This document shows positions 27,107-38,065 of a stretch of 64,000 bases of DNA, piece by piece. The stretch is from Shewanella gaetbuli (GTDB lineage: Bacteria > Pseudomonadota > Gammaproteobacteria > Enterobacterales > Shewanellaceae). The stretch lies in assembly GCF_023284065.1 (NCBI RefSeq), contig NZ_JAKIKP010000009.1, forward strand, positions 96,002-160,001, written 5' to 3'. How positions within the stretch are numbered: the stretch's first letter is position 1; every line of letters starts with the position of its first letter. The translations under genes and the position numbers were made by a program. The notes below the pieces were generated by a model, which saw only the letters and a list, made by a program, of their open reading frames with translations, was not told the DNA's origin and ran no database searches.

Positions 27107-27622
27107 ATGGCTGAAAAACGTAATATTTTTCTAGTAGGCCCTATGGGCGCAGGTAAAAGCACAATTGGCCGTCATTTGGCTCAAATGCTGCATTTAGAAT
27201 TCCACGATTCTGATCACGAGATTGAACAACGCACAGGCGCTGATATCGCATGGGTGTTTGATGTTGAGGGTGAAGAGGGTTTCCGTCGTCGTGAGGCACA
27301 AGTCATTGCAGATCTTTCAGAGAAGCAAGGTATTGTACTCGCAACAGGTGGTGGCTCTGTCCAAAGCAAAGATATTCGCAATTATCTTTCTGCTCGTGGC
27401 ATTGTGGTGTATTTAGAGACGACTATCGACAAGCAAGTTGCTCGTACGCAACGCGATAAACGTCGTCCATTACTGCAAGTTGATGATCCACGCCAAGTCC
27501 TTGAGGACTTAGCAGAATCACGTAATCCTTTGTACGAAGAGATTGCGGATATCATTGTCAAAACAGATGAACAAAGTGCGAAAATTGTCGCAAATCAAAT
27601 TATTGAGCAACTCGGTTTCTAG
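27107..27622 (+). CDS. aroK: Shikimate kinase
   Basis: AroK phosphorylates shikimate at the 3-hydroxyl in aromatic amino-acid synthesis. The 171-residue protein has the Walker [10 protein letters not shown] at 11-19, the shikimate-binding [11 protein letters not shown], and the GGGSV loop. The lid region contains RDKRRPLL. The ribosome-binding site is weak. A 236-bp gap with the pilQ terminator upstream implies its own promoter. It is followed 8 bp later by aroB. Confidence 0.96.
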   Translation: MAEKRNIFLVGPMGAGKSTIGRHLAQMLHLEFHDSDHEIEQRTGADIAWVFDVEGEEGFRRREAQVIADLSEKQGIVLATGGGSVQSKDIRNYLSARGIVVYLETTIDKQVARTQRDKRRPLLQVDDPRQVLEDLAESRNPLYEEIADIIVKTDEQSAKIVANQIIEQLGF

Positions 27623-27630
27623 GTAAATTT

Positions 27631-28707
27631 ATGCAACAAATTCAGGTTGATTTAGGTGAAAGAAGTTACCCCATTTATATAGGCCAGAATTTGATGTGTG
27701 ATAGTGACTTATTTAGTCGCTACCTCGTAAACAAGAATATACTCATAGTTAGCAATGACACTATTGCCCCTCTGTACTTAGCGACATTGGAACAGGCAAT
27801 GGTGTCTTGTGCGTCGGTTGAAAAAATGATTCTTCCTGACGGTGAAAAGTTTAAAGATCTTACTCACCTCGACCTAATCTTCAGTGCTTTACTGGAGAAT
27901 AACTTTGCCAGAGACTCAGTTCTTGTGGCTTTAGGTGGCGGCGTGATAGGTGACATGACCGGCTTTGCAGCAGCATGTTACCAACGTGGCGTAGACTTTA
28001 TTCAAGTGCCAACGACATTGCTATCTCAAGTCGACTCTTCTGTCGGCGGTAAAACCGCAGTCAATCATCCTTTAGGTAAGAACATGATAGGGGCATTTTA
28101 TCAGCCTCAAAGTGTGATTATTGATACCGAATGTTTAAAAACATTACCTGCAACTGAGTTCGCTGCTGGTATGGCTGAGGTGATTAAATACGGCATTATC
28201 TGGGATGGTGAGTTTTTTAATTGGTTAGAGCAAAACGTGGCTCAACTGAAGTCTTTAGATACTTCTGCTTTAGAATACGCTATTGCCAAATGTTGCCAAA
28301 TTAAAGCCGATGTTGTTAATCAAGATGAAACCGAGCGCGGAGTTAGAGCCTTGTTGAACTTGGGGCATACCTTTGGCCACGCCATTGAGGCTGAAATGGG
28401 GTACGGTGCTTGGTTACACGGCGATGCTGTTGCTGCAGGCACGATTCTTGCTGCGCAAACTGCACAAAAGCTAAATTTAATCGATGAGTCAATTGTTTGT
28501 CGTATTCGAGATATATTTATTGCTTTTGATTTGCCTGTTGAAGCCCCTGATTCGATGGATTTCAATAGTTTTATCAAGCATATGCGCCGCGACAAAAAAG
28601 TGTTAGCAGGTAAAATCAGACTTATTTTACCAACTGCATTAGGTCAAGCCGATGTGTTCAGTGATGTCAGTGAAGATATAATTGAACAGGTGATCAGCCG
28701 CGCATAA
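27631..28707 (+). CDS. aroB: 3-dehydroquinate synthase
   Basis: AroB converts DAHP to 3-dehydroquinate using NAD and a divalent metal. The 358-residue protein shows the NAD-binding stretch [17 protein letters not shown] and the [22 protein letters not shown] segment. The zinc ligands fall in [20 protein letters not shown] and [10 protein letters not shown]. It is 8 bp downstream of aroK and 18 bp upstream of damX, matching the conserved aroK-aroB-damX-dam order. Confidence 0.97.
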   Translation: MQQIQVDLGERSYPIYIGQNLMCDSDLFSRYLVNKNILIVSNDTIAPLYLATLEQAMVSCASVEKMILPDGEKFKDLTHLDLIFSALLENNFARDSVLVALGGGVIGDMTGFAAACYQRGVDFIQVPTTLLSQVDSSVGGKTAVNHPLGKNMIGAFYQPQSVIIDTECLKTLPATEFAAGMAEVIKYGIIWDGEFFNWLEQNVAQLKSLDTSALEYAIAKCCQIKADVVNQDETERGVRALLNLGHTFGHAIEAEMGYGAWLHGDAVAAGTILAAQTAQKLNLIDESIVCRIRDIFIAFDLPVEAPDSMDFNSFIKHMRRDKKVLAGKIRLILPTALGQADVFSDVSEDIIEQVISRA

Positions 28708-28725
28708 ACAACGTGTGGTGGATTT

Positions 28726-30228
28726 TTGACTTCAACATTACTTCTTCCTAGCCAAGAAGAGCTGGTACAAAGGTTACTTCATAGCGCAAATTACAGCGGG
28801 CAACTGCAGTTATTATGCGGTACCAAGGGCACAGGAAAGTCGACATTAACAACAGTATTAGCCAGCGAGTTAGAGGAACATAACTCGGCACTTGTGCTGT
28901 GTCCTCCTCACGCAGAAGCAGCAGAAATTCGGCGTAAAATACTGGTTCAGTTAATTTCGTCACCTATTTTTGATGATGAAATGCCCTTACTGGATACCTT
29001 TTTGCGTATCCAATCAACACTTTCAAAGCCTTTACACATTATTATTGATGATGCTCACTTATTGCCTAAAACGCTTTGGGCTGAGTGTATTTTACTGTCG
29101 CAAATGCAATGTGCTGGCGCTAATATCGCTATCACTATGGCAATAGATAGTCATTTCTTATCTGAGTTAATGGCTGAATTGTCAGAAGATATGCGCGAGA
29201 TTTTACTCCCGCTGTTTATAGAGCCTTTAACCATCGCAGAACGAGATGGCCTGTATCAAAGCTTACTACTACGTAGTGGTTATACCCCATTTATTGCAAG
29301 GGGCATTATTCATAATCAGCTTGAGCAGCAATCTGGCACTCCGCTTGAAGTCGTTAAGTTGTTAGAGTTAGCCATTACAGAGCCTGAAAAAGCGCCAGCT
29401 AAAAAATTTACGTTGATTAAATCGATAAGCTTTATTGGGGTGTTGCTATTAGCCTCAGGTGGAGGGTATTTCCTATGGAACGCTAATGCCACAGTGAGTA
29501 GCAAGGTGATGACTCATCAGATTGAATTAACGGCAACGCAGCAGTTACGGAAGCAACACGCTAATGAAGTTATCCATCAATTTGCCACTAAGTTAGTCGC
29601 TCCAGTAGACCGATGGCTGCCGAGTCGAGTTGATAAAATTGCGCCTAGTTTGATCATAGTTGCCCCTCAAAGTGAGCAAATGTTGATTCATCAGTCCGAT
29701 GTACCTTCACAACCACAAACACAGTCGCAAGTACAACAACGGAGCCAGACTGATATCCCTAGTCTTGGTGACAATAGTGACTCACTATCCCAAAACTTTC
29801 AGAAAATTGACCAGCAGGCAATAGCAACTCAAGCTGAGCCTACTCAACGTCAGCTGGCTACAGTCGACTTAGCCTCTGCTCAAAGTGTTAGTGTAGGGGG
29901 AGTCAGCATACCTGATGAAATAAACGAAAATGACACGACTCCAGTCGCTATTGATTCTGTATTGCCAACGTTTAAAGGTTATACCTTACAACTGGCAAGT
30001 GTGCGTGACAAAAAGTCGCTGAGCCGAATTGTTAATAAGCTGGCAAGCGAAGAAGGTATGTATTTGGCCGAGTATAAGCACCGCCACATTATATTATTTG
30101 GGCAGTTTAACTCACTAGCAGAGGCACAATCGCAAGCAGAGAGACTTAAGCAGCAGGGTTTTAATTCGCCTTGGCTAAGAAAATGGCAAGATTTAGACGA
30201 ATATACAATACAGCAGGAAAGTCGATGA
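28726..30228 (+). CDS. damX: DamX-like AAA ATPase with SPOR domain
   Basis: The 500-residue protein has an N-terminal AAA-type ATPase domain (Walker A GTKGTGKST near 33-41, Walker B HIIIDDAHLLP near 106). One transmembrane helix at about 228-250 follows. A Gln/Ser-rich periplasmic linker and a C-terminal SPOR domain (about 416-492, starting FKGYTLQLASV) complete it. SPOR domains bind denuded septal peptidoglycan, so it should locate at the division site. The start is TTG at 28726 with GGTGG upstream. Position between aroB and dam fits DamX, although the ATPase half is more complete than in the enterobacterial protein. Confidence 0.9.
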   Translation: MTSTLLLPSQEELVQRLLHSANYSGQLQLLCGTKGTGKSTLTTVLASELEEHNSALVLCPPHAEAAEIRRKILVQLISSPIFDDEMPLLDTFLRIQSTLSKPLHIIIDDAHLLPKTLWAECILLSQMQCAGANIAITMAIDSHFLSELMAELSEDMREILLPLFIEPLTIAERDGLYQSLLLRSGYTPFIARGIIHNQLEQQSGTPLEVVKLLELAITEPEKAPAKKFTLIKSISFIGVLLLASGGGYFLWNANATVSSKVMTHQIELTATQQLRKQHANEVIHQFATKLVAPVDRWLPSRVDKIAPSLIIVAPQSEQMLIHQSDVPSQPQTQSQVQQRSQTDIPSLGDNSDSLSQNFQKIDQQAIATQAEPTQRQLATVDLASAQSVSVGGVSIPDEINENDTTPVAIDSVLPTFKGYTLQLASVRDKKSLSRIVNKLASEEGMYLAEYKHRHIILFGQFNSLAEAQSQAERLKQQGFNSPWLRKWQDLDEYTIQQESR

Positions 30229-30289
30229 TAAATAGGCGTAAACAGAGTACAATCGTCTGCTTTGATTTGGGCAGCAAGTAACTCACTTT

Positions 30290-31132
30290 ATGACAAAAAA
30301 GCATCGAGCCTTTTTAAAATGGGCGGGTGGAAAATATAAACTCGTCGAAGAATTATCCAAGCATTTACCTAAAGGGCAACGGCTAGTTGAGCCTTTTGTT
30401 GGTGCTGGCTCAGTGTTTTTAAATACCCAATATGACGAGTATTTGCTGTGTGATATTAATCAAGATTTAATTAATCTTTATCAAATTGTTCAACAGAAGC
30501 CTGACGAATATATTGCGGCCGCAAAGGCTTTATTTGTACCTGAAATGAACAATAAAGAAGCTTACTACAAAGTGCGCCAAGCCTTTAACGCCACTCAAGA
30601 TCCTTTCACTCGTTCGGTGTATTTTTTGTATATGAACCGTTTTGGTTTTAACGGCTTGTGCCGTTATAACCGCAAAGGTGGATTTAACGTGCCTTTTGGT
30701 TCATATAAAAAACCGTATTTTCCGGAGAAAGAAATTCAATACTTTTCCGTTAAAGCGCAAAATGCGGTATTCAAATGTATTGGCTATGAAAAAGCATTTG
30801 AGCTCGCGAAACCGGGAGATGTGATTTATTGTGACCCACCTTATGCACCGCTTTCGACCACGGCAAGTTTTACCACTTACGCAGGACCGGGCTTTAGTTT
30901 AGATGATCAAGCTTTACTGGCTAGACACTCTCGTCAAACGGCGCATAAGCGCAATATTCCGGTGTTGATCAGTAACCATGATATTCCGTTGACGCGTGAG
31001 CTTTATCGCGGCTCAAAGCTGGCTACCATAGCTGTGCAAAGAAACATTAGTCAAAAAGGCACTTCTCGAAATAAAGTGGATGAGATAATGGCGTTATATG
31101 ACCATCATTTTTATGACGATGAGCAAGACTAA
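30290..31132 (+). CDS. dam: DNA adenine methyltransferase Dam
   Basis: Dam methylates adenine in GATC and supports mismatch-repair strand choice and replication timing. The 280-residue protein has the S-adenosylmethionine motif FLKWAGGK at 8-15 with EPFVGAGS at 34-41, and the catalytic DPPY at 182-185. The NRFGFNGLCRYN segment belongs to the DNA-recognition part of the family. It is 61 bp after damX, in the conserved gene order. The next gene on the plus strand is rpe, 876 bp away, past a small minus-strand pair. Confidence 0.97.
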   Translation: MTKKHRAFLKWAGGKYKLVEELSKHLPKGQRLVEPFVGAGSVFLNTQYDEYLLCDINQDLINLYQIVQQKPDEYIAAAKALFVPEMNNKEAYYKVRQAFNATQDPFTRSVYFLYMNRFGFNGLCRYNRKGGFNVPFGSYKKPYFPEKEIQYFSVKAQNAVFKCIGYEKAFELAKPGDVIYCDPPYAPLSTTASFTTYAGPGFSLDDQALLARHSRQTAHKRNIPVLISNHDIPLTRELYRGSKLATIAVQRNISQKGTSRNKVDEIMALYDHHFYDDEQD

Positions 31133-31184
31133 TACTCATCAAACGACTATAGAATCTAAAGCAACCTGAACGGCTAAGGGGTGA

Positions 31185-31364
31185 CTAGCCGACCACTTGT
31201 CGAACAATTAAAATAAGCGCTAAAACCAGCGCTATTGCCAGTAGCACTCCCATCAAAATAAACGGGATAGGGGAGGTATGCTTAAAGTCTCTTTGGCGGT
31301 TATTATCCGATTGCACCCCAATAAATGCCGCTAGCGTGCTGGTTAACACCTGCCAAAAAGACAA
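31185..31364 (-). CDS. DUF2970 small membrane protein
   Basis: The 59-residue protein starting LSFWQVLTSTLAAFIGVQSD matches the DUF2970 pattern: an FWQV..S.LAA..GVQS N-terminus, a basic RQRDF segment, and one transmembrane helix at about 35-55. Its function is unknown. The frame is open upstream to an ATG at 31448, but that would overlap the preceding gene by 83 bp. The TTG at 31364-31362 lies one base after the stop of that gene and gives the family length, so reinitiation at TTG with GAGA upstream is the better choice. Confidence 0.72.
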   Translation of the reverse strand: MSFWQVLTSTLAAFIGVQSDNNRQRDFKHTSPIPFILMGVLLAIALVLALILIVRQVVG

Positions 31365-31365
31365 A

Positions 31366-31731
31366 TTAAAGTTTCTCTGGATGACTTGAGTTAGGAAGGT
31401 CTGCAATAGGCTTATCTTTGTGGCCGTAAAGTAACTCAATAAGATCAATGAAATGAAACTGATTTGAGCGACTATTTCCGGTAATCCAATTTTTCCAGCT
31501 TACGTCATGATCTTCAAGCGCACAACGGTTATTTGGATGGCTGCTTGGTAAACTCGTATTGTATTCAACATCAGCTTTACAAGCACAGGCTTTTGCAGAC
31601 TGGTTATCTTCATTTTGCGAGAAAGTTGCAGCCATCATGACGACAAGCGTTGTTGTTACTGCAGATGCAGCAACGCTGGTAAAGGGATTGCTACGGCAAA
31701 ATGTTAAAGCACGATTTAAACGTAATCTCAT
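31366..31731 (-). CDS. Small membrane-anchored protein of unknown function
   Basis: I do not recognise this 121-residue protein. It has a basic N-terminus (MRLRLNRALTFCR), one hydrophobic segment at about 18-37 (VAASAVTTTLVVMMAA) and a polar tail with cysteines (KACACKAD, NNRCALED). It ends DLPNSSHPEKL. AAAGGA stands upstream of the ATG. The stop codon is next to the DUF2970 start, which suggests a two-gene operon. The overlapping plus-strand frame at 31559-31822 has no support. It may be restricted to close relatives. Confidence 0.55.
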   Translation of the reverse strand: MRLRLNRALTFCRSNPFTSVAASAVTTTLVVMMAATFSQNEDNQSAKACACKADVEYNTSLPSSHPNNRCALEDHDVSWKNWITGNSRSNQFHFIDLIELLYGHKDKPIADLPNSSHPEKL

Positions 31732-32008
31732 AAGGGGATCCTTTCCATTAAATTGCCTTGTAGCAGGTTATTACTATGTTGATACAGGCTTATACGATTA
31801 TCTGTCACTTTTTGCTTACTAATATTGAGACTAATTTACCGTTGAACTCGAATTATTATACCAAACTTGTATACATTATGAACATCAGTCAAAGATTTTA
31901 TTTTTAATTCAAACTTGAGACCTACTCGGGTGCATTTTTTTATGGTTTAACTAGAGCCTATTTGTTTCAAAGGGTAAACTATTGCCACAATCATTTTGTT
32001 GAGAGACC

Positions 32009-32680
32009 ATGATGCAACCTTATTTAATTGCCCCATCAATTTTATCAGCCGATTTTGCACGCTTAGGTGATGATGTTAAAGCCGTATTAGATGCCGGTGC
32101 TGATGTTGTCCACTTTGATGTAATGGATAACCACTACGTACCTAATTTAACTATAGGACCTATGGTTTGTACGGCGCTACGTAATTATGGCATCACTGCC
32201 GATATTGATGTGCATTTAATGGTGAAGCCGGTCGACAGAATTATTCCTGATTTTGCTAAAGCTGGGGCTTCAATTATTACCTTTCACCCAGAAGCTTCAG
32301 ACCACATTGACCGCACCTTACAGTTGATTAAAGAGTCAGGTTGTAAAGCCGGTTTAGTGTTTAATCCAGCCACACCGCTTCATTATTTAGATCATGTTAT
32401 GGATAAACTTGATGTGATTCTACTGATGTCGGTTAACCCAGGGTTTGGTGGTCAGTCATTTATTCCTTCGACATTAGACAAGCTACGTCAGGTGCGTGAG
32501 CGTATTGATGCTAGCGGGTTTGATATTCGCCTAGAAGTTGATGGTGGCGTTAAGGTTGATAATATTGCTGAAATCGCGGCCGCAGGAGCAGATATGTTTG
32601 TTGCTGGCTCGGCTATTTTTAATCAACCAGATTACAAAACGGTTGTTGATGAAATGCGTGCAGAGCTTGCCAAAGTATAA
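32009..32680 (+). CDS. rpe: Ribulose-phosphate 3-epimerase
   Basis: Rpe interconverts ribulose 5-phosphate and xylulose 5-phosphate. The TIM-barrel protein of 223 residues shows [31 protein letters not shown] (metal ligands), DVHLMV, and [14 protein letters not shown]. The phosphate-binding VDGGV and FVAGSAIF loops follow. Two ATG codons in tandem at 32009 and 32012 are possible starts. GAGAG precedes both. It heads the rpe-gph-trpS series. The 277 bp between this gene and the minus-strand unknown gene hold both promoters and nothing else I can name. Confidence 0.97.
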   Translation: MMQPYLIAPSILSADFARLGDDVKAVLDAGADVVHFDVMDNHYVPNLTIGPMVCTALRNYGITADIDVHLMVKPVDRIIPDFAKAGASIITFHPEASDHIDRTLQLIKESGCKAGLVFNPATPLHYLDHVMDKLDVILLMSVNPGFGGQSFIPSTLDKLRQVRERIDASGFDIRLEVDGGVKVDNIAEIAAAGADMFVAGSAIFNQPDYKTVVDEMRAELAKV

Positions 32681-32713
32681 TTGAAATCAGACCTCATAAA
32701 ATAAAGTAGTATC

Positions 32714-33394
32714 ATGACTAACTTCAAAAATATTAAGGCAATCGCTTTTGATTTAGACGGGACATTAATTGATAGTGTACCCGATTTAGCCGCAGCAACT
32801 AATGCTACTTTAGCGGAGCTTTCATTACCATTAGCCACCGAAGATCAAGTTAGAAGTTGGGTTGGCAATGGCGCAAAAACCTTAATGCGACGTGCGCTTA
32901 ACAACGCCATGAATTCAGAGGTAAGTGATGAGCAATTGGCTGAAACTATGCCAAGGTTTATGCATTATTATGGTGAGTTTTTAGAAAAACACAGCCGCTT
33001 GTACCCGAACGTTCTGGTAACAATATCCGCGCTGAAACAAGCCGGTTATCCATTAGCTATTGTCACCAATAAACCTTATGAATTTACCGTTCCGCTGCTA
33101 AAAGCGTTCGGCTTAGCTGACTTTTTTGACCATGTACTGGGTGGCGATTCATTAGCAAAAATGAAGCCTGATCCACTGCCATTAACTCACTTACTTGAGC
33201 AATGGAAAATTAGCTCAGATGAATTGCTAATGATAGGCGACTCGAAGAATGATATCTTAGCAGCCAAATCAGCAAATGTAGCCGTGATTGGTTTAACCTA
33301 CGGTTATAATTATGGCGAGCACATTAGTGTCAGTGAGCCTACTGCCGTTTGTGATGATTTTGCCCAAATTGGCCAGCTATTATTGACAAAGTAA
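32714..33394 (+). CDS. gph: Phosphoglycolate phosphatase
   Basis: This HAD phosphatase removes 2-phosphoglycolate formed during repair of oxidised DNA ends. The 226-residue protein has the nucleophile motif FDLDGTLIDSVPDLA, the second motif in IVTNKPYEFT, and MIGDSKNDILAAKSA at the metal site. It sits between rpe and trpS with a 33-bp gap to rpe, the same order as in enterobacteria (rpe-gph-trpS). Confidence 0.95.
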   Translation: MTNFKNIKAIAFDLDGTLIDSVPDLAAATNATLAELSLPLATEDQVRSWVGNGAKTLMRRALNNAMNSEVSDEQLAETMPRFMHYYGEFLEKHSRLYPNVLVTISALKQAGYPLAIVTNKPYEFTVPLLKAFGLADFFDHVLGGDSLAKMKPDPLPLTHLLEQWKISSDELLMIGDSKNDILAAKSANVAVIGLTYGYNYGEHISVSEPTAVCDDFAQIGQLLLTK

Positions 33395-33482
33395 GCAGCA
33401 AATTAATTAATATTGAATTTTCAAAGCTATTAGTACAGCTTTTATCACAGCTTTTAACACAGTAATTGGAGTAACTAAACCC

Positions 33483-34481
33483 ATGACTAAACCCATTGTT
33501 TTCAGCGGCGCACAGCCATCAGGCGAGCTAACTATAGGTAACTATATGGGCGCGCTACGCCAGTGGGTGGCGATGCAAGAAACACATGACTGCATTTATT
33601 GTGTTGTTGATTTACATGCCATTACCGTACGCCAAGACCCTGAAAAACTCCGTGAAGCGTGTTTAGATACCTTAGCCTTGTATTTAGCCTGTGGTGTTGA
33701 CCCAGAAAAAAGCACCGTATTTGTACAGTCGCATGTACCACAGCATACGCAATTAAGCTGGGCATTAAACTGCTATACCCAAATGGGTGAGCTAAACCGC
33801 ATGACCCAGTTTAAAGATAAGTCACAAAAACATGCTAACAACATCAACGTGGGCTTATTTGGTTATCCTGTATTAATGGCGGCGGATATTTTACTTTATC
33901 AAGCTCAGTCTATTCCAGTTGGTCAAGACCAAATGCAGCATCTTGAGTTAACTAGAGATATTGCAACGCGTTTTAATAACGCATACGGCGACACATTTAC
34001 CATTCCTCAAGCTTATATTCCTGAGCATGGGGCTAAAGTGATGTCGCTGCAAGACCCTGTTAAAAAGATGTCTAAGTCAGACGATAACCGTAATAATGTG
34101 ATTGGTTTACTTGAAGAGCCTAAAGCTATTTTAAAGAAAGTTAAAAAAGCGATGACTGACAGTGATGAGCCACCTATTGTCCGTTTTGATGTTGAAAACA
34201 AGCCAGGCGTGTCTAATTTATTAAGCTTAATGTCTGGTGCAACGGGCAAATCAATTACTGAGTTAGAGGCTGAATTTGAAGGCAAGATGTATGGCCATTT
34301 AAAAGTGGCTGCAGGTGAAGCGGTTGTTGACATGCTAGCGCCAATTCAAGAGCGTTATAAAGCATTTAGAGCTGACGAAGCATATCTTGACCAAGTGATG
34401 AAGCAAGGCGCTGAAAAAGCTAAAGCGCGTGCTCAAGCCACTATTGAGCTGGTCTACAAAAAAATCGGCATGATTGTTTAG
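33483..34481 (+). CDS. trpS: Tryptophanyl-tRNA synthetase
   Basis: This class I synthetase charges tRNA-Trp. In the 332-residue protein the HIGH-equivalent is TIGN at 17-20 after PSGEL, and the KMSKS loop is exact at residues 195-199. The specificity region includes [19 protein letters not shown] is located 9-12 bases upstream of the ATG. The short gap from gph contains two direct copies of CAGCTTTTA. A strong palindromic terminator follows. Confidence 0.97.
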   Translation: MTKPIVFSGAQPSGELTIGNYMGALRQWVAMQETHDCIYCVVDLHAITVRQDPEKLREACLDTLALYLACGVDPEKSTVFVQSHVPQHTQLSWALNCYTQMGELNRMTQFKDKSQKHANNINVGLFGYPVLMAADILLYQAQSIPVGQDQMQHLELTRDIATRFNNAYGDTFTIPQAYIPEHGAKVMSLQDPVKKMSKSDDNRNNVIGLLEEPKAILKKVKKAMTDSDEPPIVRFDVENKPGVSNLLSLMSGATGKSITELEAEFEGKMYGHLKVAAGEAVVDMLAPIQERYKAFRADEAYLDQVMKQGAEKAKARAQATIELVYKKIGMIV

Positions 34482-34495
34482 TCAATTAGCACAAT

Positions 34496-34523
34496 AAAAA
34501 AGCCAGCAATTGCTGGCTTTTTT
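34496..34523. terminator. Bidirectional terminator between trpS and dolP
   Basis: This is a perfect 28-base palindrome made of AAAAAAGCCAGCAA and its complement, with T-runs on both strands. It lies between convergent genes. Confidence 0.92.
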
Positions 34524-34544
34524 AATGACATAAATTAGTCAGAG

Positions 34545-35737
<1,193 letters not shown>

Positions 35738-35826
35738 TCATATTGGTGTTCAGTAGATCAACTATCATGGCACCAAGTTTATGCCGATATAATGCCATAA
35801 ATCAGTGCTGTGGTAACTAAGGAAGC

Positions 35827-36153
35827 TTAAAAACATCCCTTAATCCAGTTTATTTGCCTATTGTTGATGGCAATCACATCGAATCTGCAATTTGGGTTAA
35901 TGTTGTGTTGTTGAATATAAGCTTGAGCACAACATCTTATTCGATGTATTTGTTTGGCGCTTAGCGCATTAAGTGCCCCGCCAAATGCCTCACTTTTACG
36001 AAACTTTACTTCAACAAACACCAGAGTGTTGTCATCTTGCATGATTAAGTCAATCTCGCCGAACTTAAAGCGAACATTAGCAGCAACAAAGGTTAAGCCT
36101 TGTTGCTGTAAATGTTCTTTTGCTTGTTGTTCCGCAAGTTGACCTTGGGTCAT
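35827..36153 (-). CDS. yraN: UPF0102 endonuclease-like protein YraN
   Basis: This 108-residue protein has the Holliday-junction-resolvase/restriction-endonuclease-like core. The pattern GEIDLIMQDDNTLVFVEVKFRKS gives the D...EVK metal site. The function in vivo is not established. The ATG overlaps the lpoA stop by four bases. Gene order lpoA-yraN-diaA-dolP is conserved. Confidence 0.93.
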   Translation of the reverse strand: MTQGQLAEQQAKEHLQQQGLTFVAANVRFKFGEIDLIMQDDNTLVFVEVKFRKSEAFGGALNALSAKQIHRIRCCAQAYIQQHNINPNCRFDVIAINNRQINWIKGCF

Positions 36154-37976
36154 AAGGGGGTTAATTGCCCTTGTTGGTATTTACCCCAAGTTAACTTTCT
36201 ATCAATAATGCCGTTAGGTTGAACCGATAATGCGCCACTACGACCATTTAATTGATACCCCGGGAAAGCGTGCATTTGTGCCAAGCGATTAACTAGATCT
36301 AATGCATCGTAACCCATTACATATAAACGCTTTTGGCTATTGTTCCATGTTTTCCACAGTGACTCGACCATTTGGATTTCTTCACTGCTTTGCATCAACC
36401 ACGGAATATCACTAATCATTACTTTATTCAGCTCTTGTGCTGATTGGCTTGACTCATTTTCAAGTCGGCCACGGCTAGAAGTATAAAGTGATACAGGTTC
36501 GGCAAAAACACTAAAGTTCACGTCTAAAAAGGCTTTTAATAATGATAAATCATGTGAAGCAGAGATCATGTAAATAGCATCAATATCTTGGCGAGAACGA
36601 AAATCAGCTTCTAATTTACTGCCCAAAATTTCTTTCATACGAGTGATACGAGCTTTACTGTCCGTGACACCAAGGGCTTGTTGCACGGTAAGCTTCATTT
36701 GGTCGCCGCGCTCAAAGTAATGAATTTCAGCATCATTCTCAGTTAACGATAACCAGGTTTGATTAAAGCTTTCAGCCATACGCTTACCAATGGGGTCATT
36801 ACTGGTCAGCAGCAGTGGCAGTTTTACTCCATCGGCAAACATTTTTCTGGCGGCATCACTCGCTTCTTGAGCTGGAGACAACGAAAAATAAAACTGATTC
36901 GCTTGAGGTTTAAATACGTCGGTTTGATTTAAATACAACTGTGGCACAAGATCGTTTTTGTCTTGGTTTGCCCGTTGCAGTTCTTCTACTTCATTGGGTA
37001 ATAAAGGACCAATAACAAATTCAGCTCCACTATCTATCGCTTGTTGGTAAGCTTGGGTAACACCCATTTGACTGTCGAAAAAGTTAACGGTGACATTTTT
37101 ATCGAACTCAGCCATGTAACTAGACAAAATGCCCATTCTTATTGGCTCTGCAACGGAGGCTCGTGGGCCTGAAAGGGGCAGTAATACTGCAATGTTTTGA
37201 GGTCTGTAAGGCTTGGCATTAAGCGCTTGTTCCAAATCAGAAGGTAACTTCATTGCACCAGGATGATAAGGGTTATTGCGTTGCCACTCCCCTAAGTATT
37301 TTACCAACTGTGGTGGATCTACCGCATAATGTTTAGCAATATAAGCGAGTTGTAACCAGCCAGAAAAAACAGGGTTTGCAGGCTCGCGCATGAACGTTTT
37401 AATGGTTTCTTCATGCAATGGTTGTAATACCTGCCAAATAATGTCGTTGACTTGAGTCGATTCAGTTTTAGGTAAATAGCTACTTAATAAGCTTAATTGT
37501 CTGATTTGATCAATTGGTTGCTGTACCGCTTTGTACAATCTGGCTTTATATTGATGATAAGTCGCCATTTGCCATTTAGGTAACTGCCAGTTTGATGGGT
37601 AATTTAATTTGGTTAATGCGGCTTGCTCGTCTTGAACTTTCTCAGCAATACGCGCATTCAAATAAATATGTTCAGCCTTAATGGTTGGTACTTTAACCAT
37701 CTTGGGTTGCATGGTGGTCAAAATATTTTGTGCTGCACTGAAATTGCCGTCATTAATATAGGCATGGGCGGCCAGCAATAAATAGCGATCACGTTTTTCA
37801 TCAAGGGTACTAGCACTGGCAGCCGACAAATAGACTTCAGCTGTTTGTTCAACAGAAACTAATGATGAGTTCACTGAAGTGTCAGTGTTATTACCGGTTG
37901 TAGCTGTACAACCGACTAATAATGCTGAAAGTGTCAGTGCCGATAGAAATTTAATTGAAATCAGTCTTTTTAACAC
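36150..37976 (-). CDS. lpoA: Penicillin-binding protein 1A activator lipoprotein LpoA
   Basis: LpoA is an outer-membrane lipoprotein that crosses the periplasm and activates PBP1A. The 608-residue protein has a signal sequence ending LVGC (C23), an N-terminal TPR-like helical part (about 45-250) and a C-terminal periplasmic-binding-protein-like fold starting NIAVLLPLSGPRASVAEP. The start is GTG at 37976. It is divergent from rsmI, as in other gammaproteobacteria, and its target mrcA is encoded at 19-22 kb. Confidence 0.95.
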   Translation of the reverse strand: MLKRLISIKFLSALTLSALLVGCTATTGNNTDTSVNSSLVSVEQTAEVYLSAASASTLDEKRDRYLLLAAHAYINDGNFSAAQNILTTMQPKMVKVPTIKAEHIYLNARIAEKVQDEQAALTKLNYPSNWQLPKWQMATYHQYKARLYKAVQQPIDQIRQLSLLSSYLPKTESTQVNDIIWQVLQPLHEETIKTFMREPANPVFSGWLQLAYIAKHYAVDPPQLVKYLGEWQRNNPYHPGAMKLPSDLEQALNAKPYRPQNIAVLLPLSGPRASVAEPIRMGILSSYMAEFDKNVTVNFFDSQMGVTQAYQQAIDSGAEFVIGPLLPNEVEELQRANQDKNDLVPQLYLNQTDVFKPQANQFYFSLSPAQEASDAARKMFADGVKLPLLLTSNDPIGKRMAESFNQTWLSLTENDAEIHYFERGDQMKLTVQQALGVTDSKARITRMKEILGSKLEADFRSRQDIDAIYMISASHDLSLLKAFLDVNFSVFAEPVSLYTSSRGRLENESSQSAQELNKVMISDIPWLMQSSEEIQMVESLWKTWNNSQKRLYVMGYDALDLVNRLAQMHAFPGYQLNGRSGALSVQPNGIIDRKLTWGKYQQGQLTPL

Positions 37977-38065
37977 AGGGCTTCACTCTGGTAAGATATT
38001 GCCATTAGTTTAACCTGCTCTTACGCTTGGCGAAAGTCTTGCTGACAGAGATTATTGAGGTAGAT

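Noticed and set aside
31559..31822. 87-codon plus-strand frame
   Set aside because: It is opposite the small membrane protein gene and not supported by a start signal.
38027..38065. TTG start for rsmI
   Set aside because: ATG 38066 has a good GAGG and gives the normal N-terminus. The TTG adds 13 unconserved residues.
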